Below are positions 27,755-35,211 of a stretch of DNA of 64,000 nucleotides, piece after piece. Under the pieces are notes generated by a model, which saw only the letters and a list, made by a program, of their open reading frames with translations, was not told the origin of the DNA and did no database searches. The translations under genes were made by a program, and so were the position numbers. Within the stretch, counting starts at the first letter, position 1, and every line of letters begins with the position of its first letter. The DNA is from Mycolicibacterium neoaurum (GTDB taxonomy: Bacteria > Actinomycetota > Actinomycetes > Mycobacteriales > Mycobacteriaceae): positions 3,224,001-3,288,000 of the forward strand of contig NZ_JAQIIX010000002.1 of NCBI RefSeq assembly GCF_036946495.1. The letters are read 5' to 3'.

Positions 27755-29092
27755 ATGACCGCTGTTCTGACTTCACCTGCCACCGGCGACCGGGGCGTGA
27801 CCCCCGACCGGGTTCATGATGTTCTGCGCGCCAGTGTGCTCACCGATGGCATGGATCTGGTGCTCGACCTCGAGGCCTCGCGCGGATCGGTGCTCGTCGA
27901 TGCCAGGGACGGCAGCCGATATCTGGACATGTTCACGTTCTTCGCATCGTCGGCATTGGGGATGAACCATCCCGCGCTGGCCGATGACACCGCGTTCTGC
28001 GCCGAGCTGGCGCAGGCGGCGGTCAACAAGCCGAGCAATTCGGACGTGTACACCGTGCCGATGGCGCGATTCGTCCAGACCTTCGCACGCGTGCTCGGCG
28101 ATCCGGCATTGCCGCATCTGTTCTTCGTCGACGGGGGAGCGCTGGCGGTGGAGAATGCGCTCAAGGTGGCCTTCGATTGGAAGAGCCGACACAACGAAGC
28201 CAACGGGCGAAACCCTGAGCTGGGCACCAAGGTGCTGCACCTGCGCGGGGCCTTCCATGGCCGCAGTGGATACACGTTGTCGCTGACCAATACCGATCCG
28301 AACAAGGTGGCGCGGTTTCCCAAGTTCGACTGGCCGCGCATCGACACCCCCTACGTCCGGCCAGGTGTCGATATCGCGGAGTCGGAAGCCGAATCGCTAC
28401 GCCAGGCCCGGGCCGCCTTCACCGCCCATCCCCACGACATCGCCTGCTTCATCGCCGAACCGGTGCAGGGCGAGGGCGGTGACCGGCACATACGGCCGGA
28501 GTTCTTCGCCGCCATGCGCGAGCTGTGCGATGAGTTCGATGCGCTGTTGATCTTCGACGAGGTGCAGACGGGCTGCGGTATCACCGGAACGGCTTGGGCC
28601 TACCAGCAATTGGGCGTCTCCCCGGATGTGGTGGCGTTCGGCAAGAAGACCCAGGTGTGTGGCGTGATGGCGGGTCGCCGTGTCGACGATGTCGCCGACA
28701 ACGTCTTCGCCGTCAGTTCCCGCATCAACTCGACCTGGGGCGGCAACCTGACCGATATGGTGCGGTCGCGCCGCATCCTCGAAGTCATCGAGGCCGAGGG
28801 CCTGATCGGGCATGCGGTCGACGCCGGTAGGCACTTGCTTGGCAGGTTGCACTGGCTGGCAACCGAATTCCCCGAGAAAGTGCTCGATCCGCGCGGGCGT
28901 GGATTGATGTGTGCATTCAGTCTGCCGTCCGCGGCCGAGCGCGACGAACTGGTGCGCAGGTTGTGGGATAGGCGGGTGATCATGCTGGCCAGCGGGCCGG
29001 ATTCGGTGCGTTTCCGGCCGGCCCTGACGGTCTCGCTCGCCGAACTCGACGCTGCGGTCGACGCAGTGCGCGATGTGCTGAGTGGGCTGTAG
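27755..29092 (+). CDS. lat: L-lysine epsilon-aminotransferase
   Basis: A 445-residue class III PLP transaminase that moves the epsilon-amino group of lysine to 2-oxoglutarate, giving 2-aminoadipate-6-semialdehyde. LRGAFHGRSGYT and LIFDEVQTGCG are family motifs, and the PLP lysine is in AFGKKTQVCG. It corresponds to Rv3290c, strongly induced in starved M. tuberculosis. The stop abuts the stop of the convergent Mrr-like gene with no spacer. Confidence 0.95.
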   Translation: MTAVLTSPATGDRGVTPDRVHDVLRASVLTDGMDLVLDLEASRGSVLVDARDGSRYLDMFTFFASSALGMNHPALADDTAFCAELAQAAVNKPSNSDVYTVPMARFVQTFARVLGDPALPHLFFVDGGALAVENALKVAFDWKSRHNEANGRNPELGTKVLHLRGAFHGRSGYTLSLTNTDPNKVARFPKFDWPRIDTPYVRPGVDIAESEAESLRQARAAFTAHPHDIACFIAEPVQGEGGDRHIRPEFFAAMRELCDEFDALLIFDEVQTGCGITGTAWAYQQLGVSPDVVAFGKKTQVCGVMAGRRVDDVADNVFAVSSRINSTWGGNLTDMVRSRRILEVIEAEGLIGHAVDAGRHLLGRLHWLATEFPEKVLDPRGRGLMCAFSLPSAAERDELVRRLWDRRVIMLASGPDSVRFRPALTVSLAELDAAVDAVRDVLSGL

Positions 29093-29629
29093 TCAGCGTC
29101 TCGGGCCCGCGAGATCGCGGATCGCACCTTTCAGCCGGGGGAGCTCGGCGCCGCCGACCAACGTGCAACCGTGCCGCTCGGCGAGTTTCCGCGCTGCCGG
29201 GGTGAAATCGTTGTTCGTGACCACCATGGTGTGCGTGCAATCCTGCATGGCGGCACCGGCAACCACTTCCTGAACCGCCCCGGTGCCCACCGGTCGTGCC
29301 ACTCGCTTGCACTGGATGGCGAGGCGGTCCGGGCGTCTGCCGACGATCAGGTCGACCCCCCAGTCACCGGTCGCGGAGGTCATGATCACCGATACGCCGC
29401 AGGACCGCGCAACCCGGGCCACGTAATCCTCGAATTCAACTCCGGACATGGTGTCGATCGGATTCTCACCGGCTGCGGGTGTGCGCAGCCCGGTCAGGAA
29501 ATGCGGCACCGCGGCGGCCAGTAGCGCAGCGGCCAACCCCGCGCCGACAGCGGTGATCGCACTGGAGCCGCAGAGCAGCGCCGTCCCGCCGGCGAGGATG
29601 CCGATGATGAGCAAGGTCGTCGGGCGCAC
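29093..29629 (-). CDS. Membrane-anchored Mrr-like restriction endonuclease-fold protein
   Basis: A 178-residue protein. Two hydrophobic helices occupy about residues 4-48, then a PD-(D/E)XK nuclease domain of the Mrr type: MSGVEFEDYVARVARSCG, GDWGVDLIV (active-site Asp) and AIQCKR (Gln-x-Lys). Such proteins cleave modified or damaged DNA. The membrane anchor and lack of a methylase suggest something other than a restriction system. The GTG start has TAAGAT (29636-29641, minus strand) 6 bases upstream, so it is likely leaderless. Confidence 0.8.
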   Translation of the reverse strand: MRPTTLLIIGILAGGTALLCGSSAITAVGAGLAAALLAAAVPHFLTGLRTPAAGENPIDTMSGVEFEDYVARVARSCGVSVIMTSATGDWGVDLIVGRRPDRLAIQCKRVARPVGTGAVQEVVAGAAMQDCTHTMVVTNNDFTPAARKLAERHGCTLVGGAELPRLKGAIRDLAGPRR

Positions 29630-29658
29630 GAGCGGATCTTAGGAGGGCACTCTGACAT

Positions 29659-29714
29659 GCAACTCAGGGGTTGCGGTTCCTGTCGACAATGTGCAACTCT
29701 GTAGTTGCACATTG
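29659..29714. promoter_or_regulatory. Operator-like inverted repeats upstream of SRPBCC-arsR
   Basis: CAATGTGCAACT (29687-29698) and AGTTGCACATTG (29703-29714) are exact inverted copies with a 4-base spacer. A second shorter dyad, GCAAC-N6-GTTGC, lies at 29659-29674 and shares the GCAAC core. They sit 25 bases upstream of the SRPBCC start, with an ArsR regulator encoded second in the operon: a clear candidate for an autoregulatory site. Confidence 0.7.
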
Positions 29715-29739
29715 CTGGAGCAACACAAGGAGCAACGCC

Positions 29740-30171
29740 ATGACCGGCCCACTCGAGATCGCCCGAACCGTCGACATCGCCGCAACTCCGGCTGCGGTGT
29801 GGGCCGCGCTCACAGAGCAAGACCTGATTGCCCAATGGTTCGGAGACAGCGCCGAATTGGACCCGGTGCCCGGGGGCGTCGGGTACTTCGGCTGGTCCAC
29901 ACACGGCCGTTTTCGGGTGGTGGTCGAGCAGATCGATGCGCCGCGATTGCTGGTCTACCGGTGGGCTCGCGAGGCCGACGTGGACCCGGTGCCGGGAAAT
30001 TCCACCGTCGTACGCTTCGAGCTCACGCCGACCGCGGGCGGAACGCGACTTTCGCTGGTGGAGAGCGGGTTCGACGAACTGGACGACCCCGCGACCGCGC
30101 ATGCCGACAACACCGGAGGTTGGCAGACCGAACTCGACGACCTCGTGCGGATGCTCGGAGTCGCGGCGTGA
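29740..30171 (+). CDS. SRPBCC (AHSA1-like) domain protein
   Basis: A 143-residue START-like protein beginning RTVDIAATPAAVWAALTE, the strand-helix entrance of the hydrophobic pocket, and ending with the long C-terminal helix (GGWQTELDDLVRML). These bind hydrophobic ligands; no enzymatic residues are evident. ATG 29740 has AAGGAG upstream. It overlaps the following ArsR gene by GTGA, an arrangement common for ArsR/SRPBCC pairs in actinobacteria. Confidence 0.85.
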   Translation: MTGPLEIARTVDIAATPAAVWAALTEQDLIAQWFGDSAELDPVPGGVGYFGWSTHGRFRVVVEQIDAPRLLVYRWAREADVDPVPGNSTVVRFELTPTAGGTRLSLVESGFDELDDPATAHADNTGGWQTELDDLVRMLGVAA

Positions 30172-30485
30172 CGGGCGCGCCTCCGGTCATGCTCGCCGTG
30201 CTGGCCGATGACACGCGTTGGCGCATCCTGACCGAACTCGGCTCGGCCGACATGTCCGCCAGCGCACTGGCGACCCTATTGCCGGTGAGCAGGCAGGCGA
30301 TCGCCAAACATCTTTCGGTGCTCTCGGATGCGGGCTTGGTGGAGGCGGTTCCTGTCGGGCGGGAGATCCGCTATCGGGCCCTGGGGGCGAAATTGAGCGC
30401 GCTGGGTGCGCAGCTGATCGCAATCGGTCAGCAATGGGATCGTCGCCTGATGGCGATCAAGCGCATCGCCGAAGGACTGTCGTAG
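30168..30485 (+). CDS. ArsR-family regulator
   Basis: A 105-residue winged-helix repressor: LADDTRWRILTEL, then LLPVSRQAIAKHLSVLSDAG as the HTH and REIRYRALG in the wing. No Cys cluster is present, so metal sensing of the classic ArsR kind is unlikely. GTG 30168 overlaps the SRPBCC stop, so translation is coupled. It probably binds the inverted repeat upstream of the operon. Confidence 0.87.
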   Translation: MTGAPPVMLAVLADDTRWRILTELGSADMSASALATLLPVSRQAIAKHLSVLSDAGLVEAVPVGREIRYRALGAKLSALGAQLIAIGQQWDRRLMAIKRIAEGLS

Positions 30486-30505
30486 CAGGCATAATCCGAT
30501 GTGAG

Positions 30506-31192
30506 ATGACCGATGACGGACCAGACGAGCAACCGGCGGTCGAGCGTGTGCTCGCCGATGGGGGACCTCGTCGCGTCGGTTGGTACCGGTTCTACTTCGC
30601 CGACGATCGATGGGAATGGTCGCCGGAAGTCGAGCGTATGCACGGCTACGAGCCGGGCACCGCACGGCCGACGACCGAGTTGGTGCTCGTGCACAAGCAT
30701 CCCGACGACTGCGGTCAGGTCGCCGCGACACTGGACGAGGTTCGCCGCACCGCAACCGCTTTCAGCACCCGGCACCGCATCGTCGACACGCACGGCGATA
30801 CCCATGACGTCGTGGTGGTCGGCGACCGGTTGTTCGACGAGTCAAGGCATACCGTCATCGGCAGCCACGGGTTCTATATAGACCTGACGCCCCCGCGGGC
30901 AACACGCTCGCGCGAGCAGCAGAACCAGGTGAGCGAGGCGGTCGTCGAGATCACCGAGGCGCGCAGCGGTATCGAACAGGCCAAGGGCATGCTGATGCTC
31001 GTCTACCGGATCGGCGAGGATGCCGCCTTCGAACTGTTGCGATGGCGCTCACAGGAAACCAACACCCGACTGAAGTCGCTGGCGCAGCAGCTGGTCAAGG
31101 ATTTCCTCGAACTCGATTACCACGAGCAACTCCCACATCGCAGCGTGTATGACCGGCTGTTACTGACCGCACATCTGCGCGCCGATTGCTGA
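30506..31192 (+). CDS. PAS-ANTAR RNA-binding regulator
   Basis: A 228-residue protein. An N-terminal PAS domain (about residues 15-125; YRFYFADDRWEWSPEVERMHGYEPG) senses a signal; a C-terminal ANTAR domain (ARSGIEQAKGMLMLVYRIGEDAAFELLRW split across about 155-200) binds paired RNA hairpins to prevent transcription termination. The target is not visible here. CATAAT (30490-30495) is a possible -10 box. It is followed by the SigF-type promoter of the next gene. Confidence 0.87.
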   Translation: MTDDGPDEQPAVERVLADGGPRRVGWYRFYFADDRWEWSPEVERMHGYEPGTARPTTELVLVHKHPDDCGQVAATLDEVRRTATAFSTRHRIVDTHGDTHDVVVVGDRLFDESRHTVIGSHGFYIDLTPPRATRSREQQNQVSEAVVEITEARSGIEQAKGMLMLVYRIGEDAAFELLRWRSQETNTRLKSLAQQLVKDFLELDYHEQLPHRSVYDRLLLTAHLRADC

Positions 31193-31193
31193 C

Positions 31194-31218
31194 GTTTGCC
31201 GCAGGCGGTGCCGGGCAA
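31194..31218 (+). promoter_or_regulatory. Weak SigF-type promoter
   Basis: GTTT (31194-31197), a 15-base spacer and GGGCAA (31213-31218). The -35 is perfect, the -10 differs from GGGTAT at two bases. It lies 9 bases before ATG 31228. Confidence 0.4.
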
Positions 31219-31227
31219 TCCGGCGGC

Positions 31228-31572
31228 ATGTCCATGCGAGATGCACCGGAAACCCGATCCGCGATCCGATTCGGCGTCGTCGCCGCGGTCGTGGGGGTGC
31301 TGTTCCTGATCATCGCCGCCGTTCTTGCCCGCGGATGCGATGGTCTCGTCACCGATTCGGCCGCGTGCGGACGCCCACAACGTCTGGCGCTGGCGCTCGG
31401 GGCGCCGGTCATCCTGTTCGCGGCGGGCGTCCGCGCATTCGTGCGTACCTATCGGATATGGAAGAGCAACGGCTCGTGGTGGGCCTGGCAGGGGGCCGGT
31501 TGGTTCCTGATGCTGTTGATGCTGCTCGTCCTGACGATGGGGCTGCCGGCCATCGGTGGATTCGGCAGCTGA
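31228..31572 (+). CDS. Small membrane protein
   Basis: A 114-residue protein with three hydrophobic segments (about residues 13-33, 50-67 and 90-108) and a short Cys-containing loop (RGCDGLVTDSAACGR) predicted outside the membrane. I do not recognise a family. ATG 31228 was chosen because the upstream extension to 31186 would overlap the PAS-ANTAR gene and the promoter. Confidence 0.65.
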   Translation: MSMRDAPETRSAIRFGVVAAVVGVLFLIIAAVLARGCDGLVTDSAACGRPQRLALALGAPVILFAAGVRAFVRTYRIWKSNGSWWAWQGAGWFLMLLMLLVLTMGLPAIGGFGS

Positions 31573-31609
31573 TCGTCGCCGACTGCGCCCCGAACCACCA
31601 AGGATCGGC

Positions 31610-31635
31610 GTTTGACGCCGTCGTCAGCAGGGTAT
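31610..31635 (+). promoter_or_regulatory. SigF-type promoter
   Basis: GTTT (31610-31613), a 16-base spacer and GGGTAT (31630-31635) match the mycobacterial SigF consensus exactly. It should drive the three small membrane-protein genes at 31686-32608. Confidence 0.75.
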
Positions 31636-31685
31636 TCCGCCGGTGCAATCGATCAACCTGCAACCGATATGCGACGGAGGATCCC

Positions 31686-31919
31686 ATGGGGCGTGGACTC
31701 ATCGGCACGGTGGTGCTGGTCTGGTTGTTGATCGGAGTGTTCGCCGCCTGGCAGCGCGATTACTTCGCCGGTGGTGAAACGAATTGCGCTACGGCGGGTT
31801 CCATTGCGCTGACCGTTGTCGCGGGCCCGCTCAACTATGCCGGTGTCAATCCGAAGGTCACGGATTGCCGCCTGCCGCAACCGAGTTCGATGGGAACCAT
31901 GGAAGTGAGGGTGTCATGA
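31686..31919 (+). CDS. Small conserved membrane protein
   Basis: A 77-residue protein with an N-terminal transmembrane helix (LIGTVVLVWLLIGVFAAW) and a second hydrophobic stretch (AGSIALTVVAGPLNYAG). Two Cys residues (ETNCAT and VTDCRL) could form a disulfide outside. GGAGG lies 5 bases before the ATG. Similar small proteins are common in actinobacteria next to DUF6131 genes; function unknown. It overlaps the next gene by ATGA. Confidence 0.7.
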   Translation: MGRGLIGTVVLVWLLIGVFAAWQRDYFAGGETNCATAGSIALTVVAGPLNYAGVNPKVTDCRLPQPSSMGTMEVRVS

Positions 31920-32071
31920 TAATTCTCGGAGCAATGCTGCTGATCCTGGGATTCGTACTCAACGTCTACCTGCTGTGGGTCGCCGGCGTGGTCCTGCTGG
32001 TCGCCGGCGCGGTCTTCTGGCTGCTGGGTTCCATCGGTCGCCCGGTGGCGGGTCGGCGTGCCTGGTACTGA
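31916..32071 (+). CDS. DUF6131-like two-helix membrane peptide
   Basis: A 51-residue protein that is nearly all hydrophobic: two helices (IILGAMLLILGFVLNVYLL and VVLLVAGAVFWLLGSIG) and a basic tail GRRAWY, as in the DUF6131 family. Function unknown. The ATG overlaps the preceding stop, so it is translationally coupled. Confidence 0.7.
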   Translation: MIILGAMLLILGFVLNVYLLWVAGVVLLVAGAVFWLLGSIGRPVAGRRAWY

Positions 32072-32104
32072 CGCCGGAGCGCGGTCGACGCGTGGCGGCC
32101 GGAG

Positions 32105-32608
32105 ATGGACAGCCTGGAGGGCGACCGTCGCTGGAACGAGGCGGCTCGGCACGAGACGAGCACGCAAAGGCTGGACCGTAACTGGTCCAGCCTTTTGCAG
32201 GAGCTACGGGTGGTGCAGACCGGTGTCCAGTTGCTCACCGGCCTACTGCTGACACTGCCGTTCCATGATCGATTCGAAGGTCTGCCGGCCGAACTGCGGA
32301 GCGTCTACCTGGCGACGGTGTCATGCTCCATCGCCGCCACGGTGCTGTTGATCGCCCCCATCGGCATCCACCGGGCGATGTTCCGCAGGCATCGGCTCGA
32401 CATCGTCGTCACCACCGCGCACCGGCTTTCCTATGCCGGAATCGTGTTTCTCGCACTGACTTTGGCCGGTGTGATGGTGCTGATTTTCGGAGCGGTGGGT
32501 AATCTGCAGGCCGGCATCGTGGCCGGATCGGTCACCGCGTTGGCCATCGCACTCTTCTGGGTGGGCCTGCCGCTGTGGTCGCGGATGCGGGCCGGGCCAC
32601 CGGACTGA
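32105..32608 (+). CDS. DUF6328-family membrane protein
   Basis: A 167-residue protein starting with a charged segment, then RLDRNWSSLLQELRVVQTGV, the DUF6328 signature, and four transmembrane helices. No catalytic residues are evident. It lies 33 bases downstream of the DUF6131 gene, in the SigF-type unit. DUF6328 genes are often found with general-stress genes, which fits. Confidence 0.8.
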   Translation: MDSLEGDRRWNEAARHETSTQRLDRNWSSLLQELRVVQTGVQLLTGLLLTLPFHDRFEGLPAELRSVYLATVSCSIAATVLLIAPIGIHRAMFRRHRLDIVVTTAHRLSYAGIVFLALTLAGVMVLIFGAVGNLQAGIVAGSVTALAIALFWVGLPLWSRMRAGPPD

Positions 32609-32616
32609 GCGAGGCA

Positions 32617-32642
32617 GTTTGTCGGTCCGGGCGCTCGGGTAT
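32617..32642 (+). promoter_or_regulatory. SigF-type promoter
   Basis: GTTT (32617-32620), a 16-base spacer and GGGTAT (32637-32642) match the SigF consensus exactly. The -10 covers an in-frame ATG at 32641, so translation of the F420 gene should begin at ATG 32653. Confidence 0.75.
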
Positions 32643-32652
32643 GCGGAGGTCC

Positions 32653-33639
32653 ATGACGCGATTCGGATACACCTTGATGACCGAGCAGACCGGACCGAAA
32701 GAGCTTGTGAGGTATGCAGTCTCTGCCGAGCAAGCGGGTTTCGATTTCGAGGTCTGCAGCGACCATTTCAGCCCGTGGTTGACCAGCCAGGGGCACGCCC
32801 CCAATGCATGGGCGGTCCTGGGGGCGGTCGCGGCGATGACCGAGCGGGTGGGCCTCTATTCCTTCGTAACCTGCCCCACCATGCGCTATCACCCGGCGGT
32901 GGTCGCCCAGCAAGCGGCGACCGTGCAGATCCTGGCCGACGGCCGCTTCACCCTCGGCCTGGGCAGCGGTGAGAATCTCAACGAGCACATCATCGGCGCG
33001 GGGTGGCCGGCGGCGCCGCGCCGCCTGGACATGCTCGCCGAGGCCATCAAGATCATCCGCGAACTGCTCGGTGGTGACCTCGTGGACTTCCACGGCGATT
33101 ACTTCTCAGTAGATTCCGCGCGCATCTGGGATGTACCCGACGACCCCGTCGAGATCGGTGTGTCGATCACCGGCGACCGGACGATCGACACGTTGGGGGT
33201 GCTCGCCGACCATCTGATCAACACCGCCCCCGACAGCGATGTCGTCGAGAGTTGGAAGCGGGTCCGCCAGCCGATGGGTCTTCCCGAGGGGAAGGTGGTG
33301 GGACAGCTGCCGATCTGTTGGGATCCCGACCGTGATGCCGCGGTAGCGCGTGCCCATGATCAGTTCCGGTGGTTCGCCGGCGGATGGTCGGTCAACGCCG
33401 ATCTGCCGACACCGGCCGGATTCGCGGGAGCGACCCAGTTCGTCCGACCGGAGGATGTCGCGGATGCCATTCCGTGTGGGCCCGATCTCGATCCGATCGT
33501 GGAGGCGGTAGGCGAATATGCCAAGGCCGGTTTCACCGATGTGGCGCTCATCCAGATCGGCGGGGACAGCCAGGATTCCTTCTTCGCCGAGGCCGCGGGA
33601 CCCCTGCTGTCGGCGTTGCGATCGGAGTGGGGTGACTGA
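32653..33639 (+). CDS. F420-dependent LLM-class oxidoreductase (TIGR03557-like)
   Basis: A 328-residue luciferase-like TIM barrel. It starts TRFGYTLMTEQTGPKELVRYA, followed by CSDHFSPW, where the His-containing loop binds F420, as in F420-dependent glucose-6-phosphate dehydrogenase relatives of the TIGR03557 family. LGLGSGENLNEHI is another family motif. The substrate of this subfamily is not certain. The exact SigF-type promoter implies expression in stress or stationary phase. Confidence 0.88.
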   Translation: MTRFGYTLMTEQTGPKELVRYAVSAEQAGFDFEVCSDHFSPWLTSQGHAPNAWAVLGAVAAMTERVGLYSFVTCPTMRYHPAVVAQQAATVQILADGRFTLGLGSGENLNEHIIGAGWPAAPRRLDMLAEAIKIIRELLGGDLVDFHGDYFSVDSARIWDVPDDPVEIGVSITGDRTIDTLGVLADHLINTAPDSDVVESWKRVRQPMGLPEGKVVGQLPICWDPDRDAAVARAHDQFRWFAGGWSVNADLPTPAGFAGATQFVRPEDVADAIPCGPDLDPIVEAVGEYAKAGFTDVALIQIGGDSQDSFFAEAAGPLLSALRSEWGD

Positions 33640-33664
33640 TCCGAAGCGGCCGTGCAGCAACGAG

Positions 33665-33701
33665 ATCCGGCCGGATGCGCTGATCGCGCGTCCGGCCGGA
33701 T
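33665..33701. terminator. Bidirectional hairpin terminator
   Basis: A 16-bp stem (33665-33680 with 33686-33701) containing one G-T wobble and a TGATC loop lies between the convergent F420 gene and the DoxX-like gene. There is no T-run, as usual in mycobacteria. Confidence 0.7.
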
Positions 33702-33721
33702 TCAGGTGATTCTCTGGCGCA

Positions 33722-34720
33722 TCACACCTTGTTGCGCGCCCATCTCCACCGCGACTTGACCTCGTCGCCGCCGCGGTCCAGCGCCGTCTCGGCCAACTCC
33801 GCGCTGCGCCGGCGGGCCTCAGCGGCCAGCGGAGCACCGCGCTCGGCTGCCCGCTCCAGTGCCGCGGCGCTGCGGTCCAGTGCGGTCTCGGCCAGTTCGG
33901 CGCTACGCTCCCTGGCCTTCTTGGCCACCGGCGCGCTCTTCTCGGCACCGCGTTCCAGGGCCGCGGCACTGCGGTCCAGCGCCGTCTCGGCCAGTTCGGC
34001 GCCCCGCTTACGGGCCTTTTTGGCGATCGGCGCGCTCTTCTCGGCGCCCTTGTAGAGGGCCGCAGCCCCGCGATCGTAGGCCGTCCCCAACGACTCGGCC
34101 GCGGTCTCGAACGCCGAGGCCGCCAGCGGCACCCCGCGCTCAAGTGCGCTGTCGGCGAGCTCGCGGCCTCGCTCGACACCGACGTGCAGACCGTGCCCGA
34201 GCCGGTCGGCGAGTTCGGAATCCAGGATCGAGTCATCGGACCCGGGCAGCCGTTCGGAGACCGCCTGGACGACCTTGCGCCCGGCGCGACGTCCGCGCCA
34301 ACCCAAGGACGGCTTACCTGCGGTGTCGGCCGAGGCCAGCACCAGGCCGCCGATCAGGCTGACGTCGGTCAGGAATGCCCGTCGCTTCTCGGCCTTGAGA
34401 GCGGGGTCGGTTTCCTCCCAGAACATGTGTCGGCCCAGGTTGGCCGGGATCACCGTCGCCGCCAGCACCGCGGCGGCGACACGCGGGACCTTCCCGGTCG
34501 CGAGCAGCAGACCGCCACCGATCTGGGCGGCCGCGGTGATGCGGGCGACCGTCATCGGATCATCGGGGACCTTCTGGGACACCGACTCGGGCAGCGACTG
34601 CAGACCGTCCAATGTGGGCTGGACGACCTCGGCCGCGGGTTTGACGTCCCGGAGGGCCTCGATTCCCTGACCGATGAACGCGGCGGACAACAACGGGCGG
34701 GCAATTCTGCGTACCAACAT
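33722..34720 (-). CDS. DoxX-family membrane protein with a C-terminal 33-residue repeat tail
   Basis: A 332-residue protein. Residues 1-140 are a DoxX membrane domain (LLSAAFIGQGIEALR; four hydrophobic helices). The rest is an Ala/Glu/Lys/Arg-rich helical tail with near-identical 33-residue units (GAEKSAPIAKKARKRGAELA / ETALDRSAAALER), about three copies, also seen as a repeat in the DNA. The unit is three 11-mers, a pattern of amphipathic helices that lie on membranes. ATG 34720 is preferred over 34759. A SigF-like promoter lies just upstream. Confidence 0.82.
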   Translation of the reverse strand: MLVRRIARPLLSAAFIGQGIEALRDVKPAAEVVQPTLDGLQSLPESVSQKVPDDPMTVARITAAAQIGGGLLLATGKVPRVAAAVLAATVIPANLGRHMFWEETDPALKAEKRRAFLTDVSLIGGLVLASADTAGKPSLGWRGRRAGRKVVQAVSERLPGSDDSILDSELADRLGHGLHVGVERGRELADSALERGVPLAASAFETAAESLGTAYDRGAAALYKGAEKSAPIAKKARKRGAELAETALDRSAAALERGAEKSAPVAKKARERSAELAETALDRSAAALERAAERGAPLAAEARRRSAELAETALDRGGDEVKSRWRWARNKV

Positions 34721-34730
34721 GCGGGTCAAT

Positions 34731-34757
34731 GTTCCCCCCACACCTGGGTGGCAAACC
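34731..34757 (-). promoter_or_regulatory. SigF-like promoter of the DoxX-like gene (weak -10)
   Basis: On the minus strand GGTTT (34753-34757), a 16-base spacer and GGGAAC (34731-34736). The -35 is perfect; the -10 differs from GGGTAT at two bases. It ends 10 bases before the start codon. Confidence 0.45.
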
Positions 34758-34783
34758 ACCGCGAGCCAGGAGGCCCTACCTAC

Positions 34784-34984
34784 TCAGTAGCCGTCCCGGT
34801 CTTCGTCGTCGAGGTCGACCTCCACCGACTGTTCCTGCCAATCGGCGTCGGGGGTCTCAAGGGATGGCACAGCGATCTGTCCGGCGGCGTCGACGTCGAC
34901 ATCGGGACCGGCGTCGACGGCGTCGCGGGACTGTTCGACGGCATCGGCAACGGGTACGTCATCGGGCACATACGGAGTACTCAT
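34784..34984 (-). CDS. Small acidic conserved mycobacterial protein
   Basis: A 66-residue protein, strongly acidic, ending DADWQEQSVEVDLDDEDRDGY. It has no membrane segment or cysteine and is probably disordered. I recall similar small acidic proteins in other mycobacteria but no function. The perfect SigF-type promoter 9 bases upstream supports it as a real gene. Confidence 0.65.
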   Translation of the reverse strand: MSTPYVPDDVPVADAVEQSRDAVDAGPDVDVDAAGQIAVPSLETPDADWQEQSVEVDLDDEDRDGY

Positions 34985-34993
34985 GCGTGCCGA

Positions 34994-35019
34994 TTACCCG
35001 TGGTGCGCAACGGGAAACC
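34994..35019 (-). promoter_or_regulatory. SigF-type promoter (minus strand)
   Basis: On the minus strand GGTTT (35015-35019), a 15-base spacer and GGGTAA (34994-34999): one base off GGGTAT and a full -35. It drives the small acidic gene. Confidence 0.7.
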
Positions 35020-35156
35020 GGCTGCGACCGTGGTTTGGCGACGCGTGGACGCCGGGTACTGCCCACCGCATGCGTTACTCATGTGAACGAGGAGCCGAGC
35101 TCACCGCGGATCATGCTGACCGCCCCCACGGCGCGCTGGTAGGAGGTGGTTCCGTT

Positions 35157-35183
35157 GGTTAGCCACAATGCTGCGTGGGGTAA
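35157..35183 (+). promoter_or_regulatory. SigF-type promoter of rsbW-sigF (autoregulation)
   Basis: GGTTA (35157-35161), a 16-base spacer and GGGTAA (35178-35183). This is where the autoregulated SigF promoter of the usfX-sigF operon is expected. It rules out the upstream in-frame start at 35146. Confidence 0.7.
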
Positions 35184-35211
35184 CCTCCCAGCGGACATGC
35201 CGGGAGGTCAG

